DNA of 8,751 nt from RBG-16-66-20 sp035308765. GTDB lineage: Bacteria > Pseudomonadota > Gammaproteobacteria > Burkholderiales > SG8-39. Position numbers and translations under genes: made by a program. Positions 6,761 to 8,751 of the stretch are shown here, one piece after another (positions within the stretch are counted from its first letter, which is position 1; each line of letters opens with the position of its first letter). The notes below the pieces were generated by a model. The model ran no database searches and was not told the origin of the DNA. It saw nothing but the letters and a program-made list of their open reading frames with translations. The stretch is taken from assembly GCA_035308765.1 (NCBI GenBank), contig DATGGA010000013.1, positions 1-8,751 of the forward strand, given 5' to 3'.

Positions 6761-7099
6761 ATGACCTACGTCGTCACCGAAGCTTGCATCAAGTGCAAGC
6801 ACATGGATTGCATCGAAGTCTGCCCCGTGGACTGCTTCTACGAGGGCGAGAACATGCTGGTGATCCATCCGGACGAGTGCATCGATTGCGGCGTCTGCGA
6901 GCCGGAGTGTCCGCCCAAGGCCATCGTGCCCGATTCCGACCCCCAGGCCGGGAAGTGGCTGAAGCTGAACACCGAATTCTCGGTCAAGTGGCCCAACATC
7001 ACGCGCAAGGGCACTCCGCCGGCCGACGCCGACGCCTGGAAGGAAGTACCGGACAAGTACGCCAAATACTTCACGCCCAACCCCGGCAAAGGCGGGTAA
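6761..7099 (+). CDS. fdxA: FdxA-type 7Fe ferredoxin ([3Fe-4S][4Fe-4S])
   Basis: This 112-residue soluble ferredoxin closely matches the Azotobacter FdI / FdxA type. Cysteines fall at 9, 12, 17, 21, 25, 40, 43, 46 and 50. By analogy with FdI (Cys8, 16, 49 for the 3Fe cluster; 20, 39, 42, 45 for the 4Fe cluster), Cys9, 17 and 50 would hold [3Fe-4S] and Cys21, 40, 43 and 46 would hold [4Fe-4S]. Cys12 and Cys25 correspond to the non-ligand cysteines. The text MTYVVTEACIKCKHMDC and the PVDCFYEGEN segment are typical, and the C-terminal extension after residue 60 is normal for the type. It is the first gene of a plus-strand set, with the AcnX large subunit 16 bp downstream. The electron partner is unknown; the AcnX genes or another redox system are possible. 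Confidence 0.95.
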   Translation: MTYVVTEACIKCKHMDCIEVCPVDCFYEGENMLVIHPDECIDCGVCEPECPPKAIVPDSDPQAGKWLKLNTEFSVKWPNITRKGTPPADADAWKEVPDKYAKYFTPNPGKGG

Positions 7100-7111
7100 T
7101 TCCGGGGTTTT
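7079..7111 (+). promoter_or_regulatory. Terminator-like hairpin between fdxA and AcnX large subunit gene
   Basis: AACCCCGG (7079-7086) and CCGGGGTT (7102-7109) form a perfect 8-bp stem with a 15-base loop, followed by a short T run (7108-7111). The loop contains the fdxA stop codon, and the 3' arm contains the GGGG that best serves as ribosome binding site for the next gene. It could act as a partial terminator, an mRNA-processing site or a translational coupler. The T run is short and partly inside the stem, so full termination is unlikely. Confidence 0.45.
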
Positions 7112-7115
7112 CCTT

Positions 7116-8336
7116 ATGAAGTTGACCACTGAGGAGCAGTCCATCCTCGGCGGCGGGCGCGGCGAGGCGGCCAAACGCGCGCTCGAATACCAGCTCGAAG
7201 TCGGCAGATTCTGGGGCGCGAAGCGCTTCGTGCCGGTCACCAACGTCCACATGATGGGCGACATCGAGGTAATGGGCGACGGCGGCCTCGCCTGGCTGAA
7301 GGAAGAGGCCGGGCGCGGCGCGCGTTGCGTCGTCGGCACCACCACCAACGCCCGCTGCATGGACTTCGCGCACTGCGAGCGAATGGGGCAGGACGCGGGC
7401 GAGGCGGTGAAGGAAAAGGAGCTCATCGCCACCCTGCGGCGCATGGACGTCGTCACCACCGATACCTGCATCAACTACCAGACCGTCTACCAGCCGCACC
7501 TGGGCGAACACGTGGCGTGGGGCGACACCGGCACCGTGATCTACGCCAATTCGGTGTTCGGCGCGCGGTCCAACTTCGAAGCCGGCCCCGCAGCGCTGGC
7601 TGCGGCGCTGACGGGCCGCACGCCGGAGTACGGTTTTCACCTGGATGAACATCGCAAAGGCACGTTCGCGGTCGAGTTGAAGGCCAGGCTGGACGATCTT
7701 GCCGACTGGGGCGCGGTGGGGAAACTCGTCGGCGAATCGCACCAGAATTACTACGCGGTCCCGGTGTTCCACGGTTACCGCCGTGCGCCCGGCGCCGACG
7801 AACTCAAGCACCTTGGCGCCGCGCTGGCCAGCTACGGCTCGATGGGCATGTTCCATTTCGTCGGCGTAACGCCGGAGGCGCCGTCGACTTTGCCATCGGA
7901 AAGGATGGTCGTTTCCGACCCCGATCTGGATCTTGTCTACAGGAAATACAATCTTGGCGACGGGGACGCGCGTCTCGTCGTTTTCTCCGGCCCGCAGCAG
8001 TCCCTGTTCGAAATGAAGTATCTGGCTTCCTTGTTCAAGGACAGGAAGGTAAAGGCCGGCGGCACCTGCATCGTCACTACGAATTCCGCAATACTCAGGC
8101 AATCGCGCGACCTCGGCTACGCGAAAACGCTGGAAGACGCCGGCGTGACGATTCTCGAGGGCGTGTGCTTCTACATCCTGCAGAACCTGTCGCCGATGCG
8201 CGAGAAGAACCGCTGGACCAACATGGTGTCGAACTCGGCCAAGATCGTGAACATCATCGGCGCGCACCGCTTCAACACCATCCTGCGGCGCAGCGCGGAC
8301 TGCGTCGAGATCGCCTGTTCCGGGGTGCTGAAATGA
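7116..8336 (+). CDS. Aconitase X (AcnX, DUF521-type) catalytic large subunit, divergent
   Basis: This 406-residue cytosolic protein belongs to the aconitase X family. Known members are cis-3-hydroxy-L-proline dehydratases in bacteria and phosphomevalonate dehydratases in archaea. It matches along its whole length: LTTEEQSILGGGRGEAAKRAL at the start, TCINY (117-121), GEHVAWGDTGTVIYANSVFG (130-149), GRTPEYGFHLDEHR (167-180), FVGVTPEA (248-255) and NSAK (373-376). Cys118, Cys351 and Cys396 fall at family-conserved places. Differences from the consensus I remember: the GCPH-S motif reads SGPQQS (291-296), losing a probable Fe-S ligand, and the ESSA motif reads DTGT (137-140). Extra cysteines sit at 71, 81 and 87. 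The stop overlaps the small-subunit start (ATGA). The family is clear, but the substrate and whether a cluster is bound are not. Confidence 0.88.
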   Translation: MKLTTEEQSILGGGRGEAAKRALEYQLEVGRFWGAKRFVPVTNVHMMGDIEVMGDGGLAWLKEEAGRGARCVVGTTTNARCMDFAHCERMGQDAGEAVKEKELIATLRRMDVVTTDTCINYQTVYQPHLGEHVAWGDTGTVIYANSVFGARSNFEAGPAALAAALTGRTPEYGFHLDEHRKGTFAVELKARLDDLADWGAVGKLVGESHQNYYAVPVFHGYRRAPGADELKHLGAALASYGSMGMFHFVGVTPEAPSTLPSERMVVSDPDLDLVYRKYNLGDGDARLVVFSGPQQSLFEMKYLASLFKDRKVKAGGTCIVTTNSAILRQSRDLGYAKTLEDAGVTILEGVCFYILQNLSPMREKNRWTNMVSNSAKIVNIIGAHRFNTILRRSADCVEIACSGVLK

Positions 8337-8743
8337 ACATCACCGTGAACCGGGCGTTCGGGCCGGCCGTCGAAGGAGAAGCGGTGGTGTCCGAGGAAGG
8401 CTTTTCTCCGCGCTATGACCTCGATCGCTGGACCGGCGTGATCACCAAGCCCGGCCACAAGCTGGAAGGCACGAGCATCGTCGACAAGATCTGTTTCTTT
8501 CCCACCGCCAAGGGCGGCATCGCCGCCGGCTGGGCGTTCTACGACATCAAATGGAAGAAGATCGCACCCAGGGCCTTCATCTTCGGCGTCACCAACCCCG
8601 TGATGGTGCAGGGCGCCGTGTTTGCGGGCATCCCGATCACCGAAGGCTGGTCGCCGCATCCGCGCGACGCCGTCAGGACCGGCGACTGGGTGCGCGTCGA
8701 TCCGGCGCGAAAAATCATCGAAGTGCTCAAGCGCAAATCCTGA
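8333..8743 (+). CDS. Aconitase X small subunit (swivel domain, DUF126-type), divergent
   Basis: This 136-residue protein is the swivel half of a two-subunit AcnX; in other members it is fused to the large subunit or encoded beside it. The ATG at 8333 overlaps the large-subunit stop by 4 bp (ATGA); the frame is open further upstream, but that would run inside the large-subunit gene. Family text includes the TGVITKPGHKLEGTSIVDKI segment (34-53), IAPRAFIFG (77-85) and GAVFAGIPITEGW (94-106), ending in RTGDWVRVD. In relatives the loop after the third strand is arginine-glycine followed by several serines, one of them proposed as catalytic. Here it reads KGGIAAGW (60-67) with no serine. A TGATG at 8741-8745 suggests that a further coupled gene starts at 8743 and leaves the window. 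Confidence 0.86.
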   Translation: MNITVNRAFGPAVEGEAVVSEEGFSPRYDLDRWTGVITKPGHKLEGTSIVDKICFFPTAKGGIAAGWAFYDIKWKKIAPRAFIFGVTNPVMVQGAVFAGIPITEGWSPHPRDAVRTGDWVRVDPARKIIEVLKRKS

Positions 8744-8751
8744 TGGGCGGC

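Noticed and set aside
7071..8267. Long open frame (398 codons) on the minus strand opposite the AcnX large subunit gene
   Set aside because: GC-rich codons on the plus strand leave few stops opposite. The translation is low-complexity, rich in Arg/His/Ala/Val, and resembles no family, while the plus strand encodes a clear AcnX protein.
8165..8332. N-terminal extension of the AcnX small subunit to an upstream ATG
   Set aside because: The extra 56 residues lie wholly within the large-subunit gene and look like frame-shifted translation. The ATGA overlap at 8333 gives a family-typical N-terminus.
1..8751. Search by eye for tRNA, rRNA, CRISPR arrays, insertion sequences and prophage genes
   Set aside because: None seen. 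Nearly all sequence is covered by ordinary protein genes, and no long direct or terminal inverted repeats were found.

Overview
The window is GC-rich, gene-dense bacterial chromosome. It contains a LIV-type ABC importer, HflX, a Tat-exported molybdoenzyme and an FdxA-type 7Fe ferredoxin. That mix suggests a proteobacterium, probably a betaproteobacterium; this is inference from gene style, since no rRNA or other phylogenetic marker is present. No tRNA, rRNA, CRISPR array, insertion sequence or phage gene was seen. Almost every base is coding: the longest gap is about 92 bp.

Layout. (1) Positions 1-3425, minus strand: a hydrophobic amino-acid-type (LIV/HAAT) ABC import operon in the order substrate-binding protein, LivH, LivM, LivG. 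LivG runs off the left edge. The genes abut or overlap by a few bases, so translation is probably coupled. A promoter and a strong Shine-Dalgarno lie just upstream of the binding-protein gene. (2) Positions 3483-5349, plus strand: an NAD(P)H-dependent FMN reductase-family flavoprotein, then the ribosome-associated GTPase HflX. (3) Positions 5336-6668, minus strand: a four-helix cytochrome b561-type membrane protein followed by an MsrP/YedY-like molybdopterin enzyme with a Tat plus lipobox signal. Together they look like a membrane-to-periplasm electron-transfer pair. The molybdoenzyme gene ends inside the 3' end of hflX. (4) Positions 6761-8743, plus strand: fdxA, then the large and small subunits of an aconitase X (AcnX)-family enzyme. 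The two AcnX genes overlap by 4 bp, and the next gene may begin at 8743.

The most interesting part is the fdxA-AcnX cluster. Both AcnX subunits align well with the family as I remember it. However, the large subunit has lost the cysteine of the Gly-Cys-Pro-His motif, and the small (swivel) subunit has no serine in its normally serine-rich active-site loop. Correlated changes in both halves, next to a 7Fe ferredoxin, suggest a divergent AcnX branch with a different substrate, cofactor or chemistry. The DNA around it also shows possible regulation: two perfect palindromes three helical turns apart in front of fdxA, and a terminator-like hairpin between fdxA and the AcnX genes that would hide the AcnX ribosome binding site.
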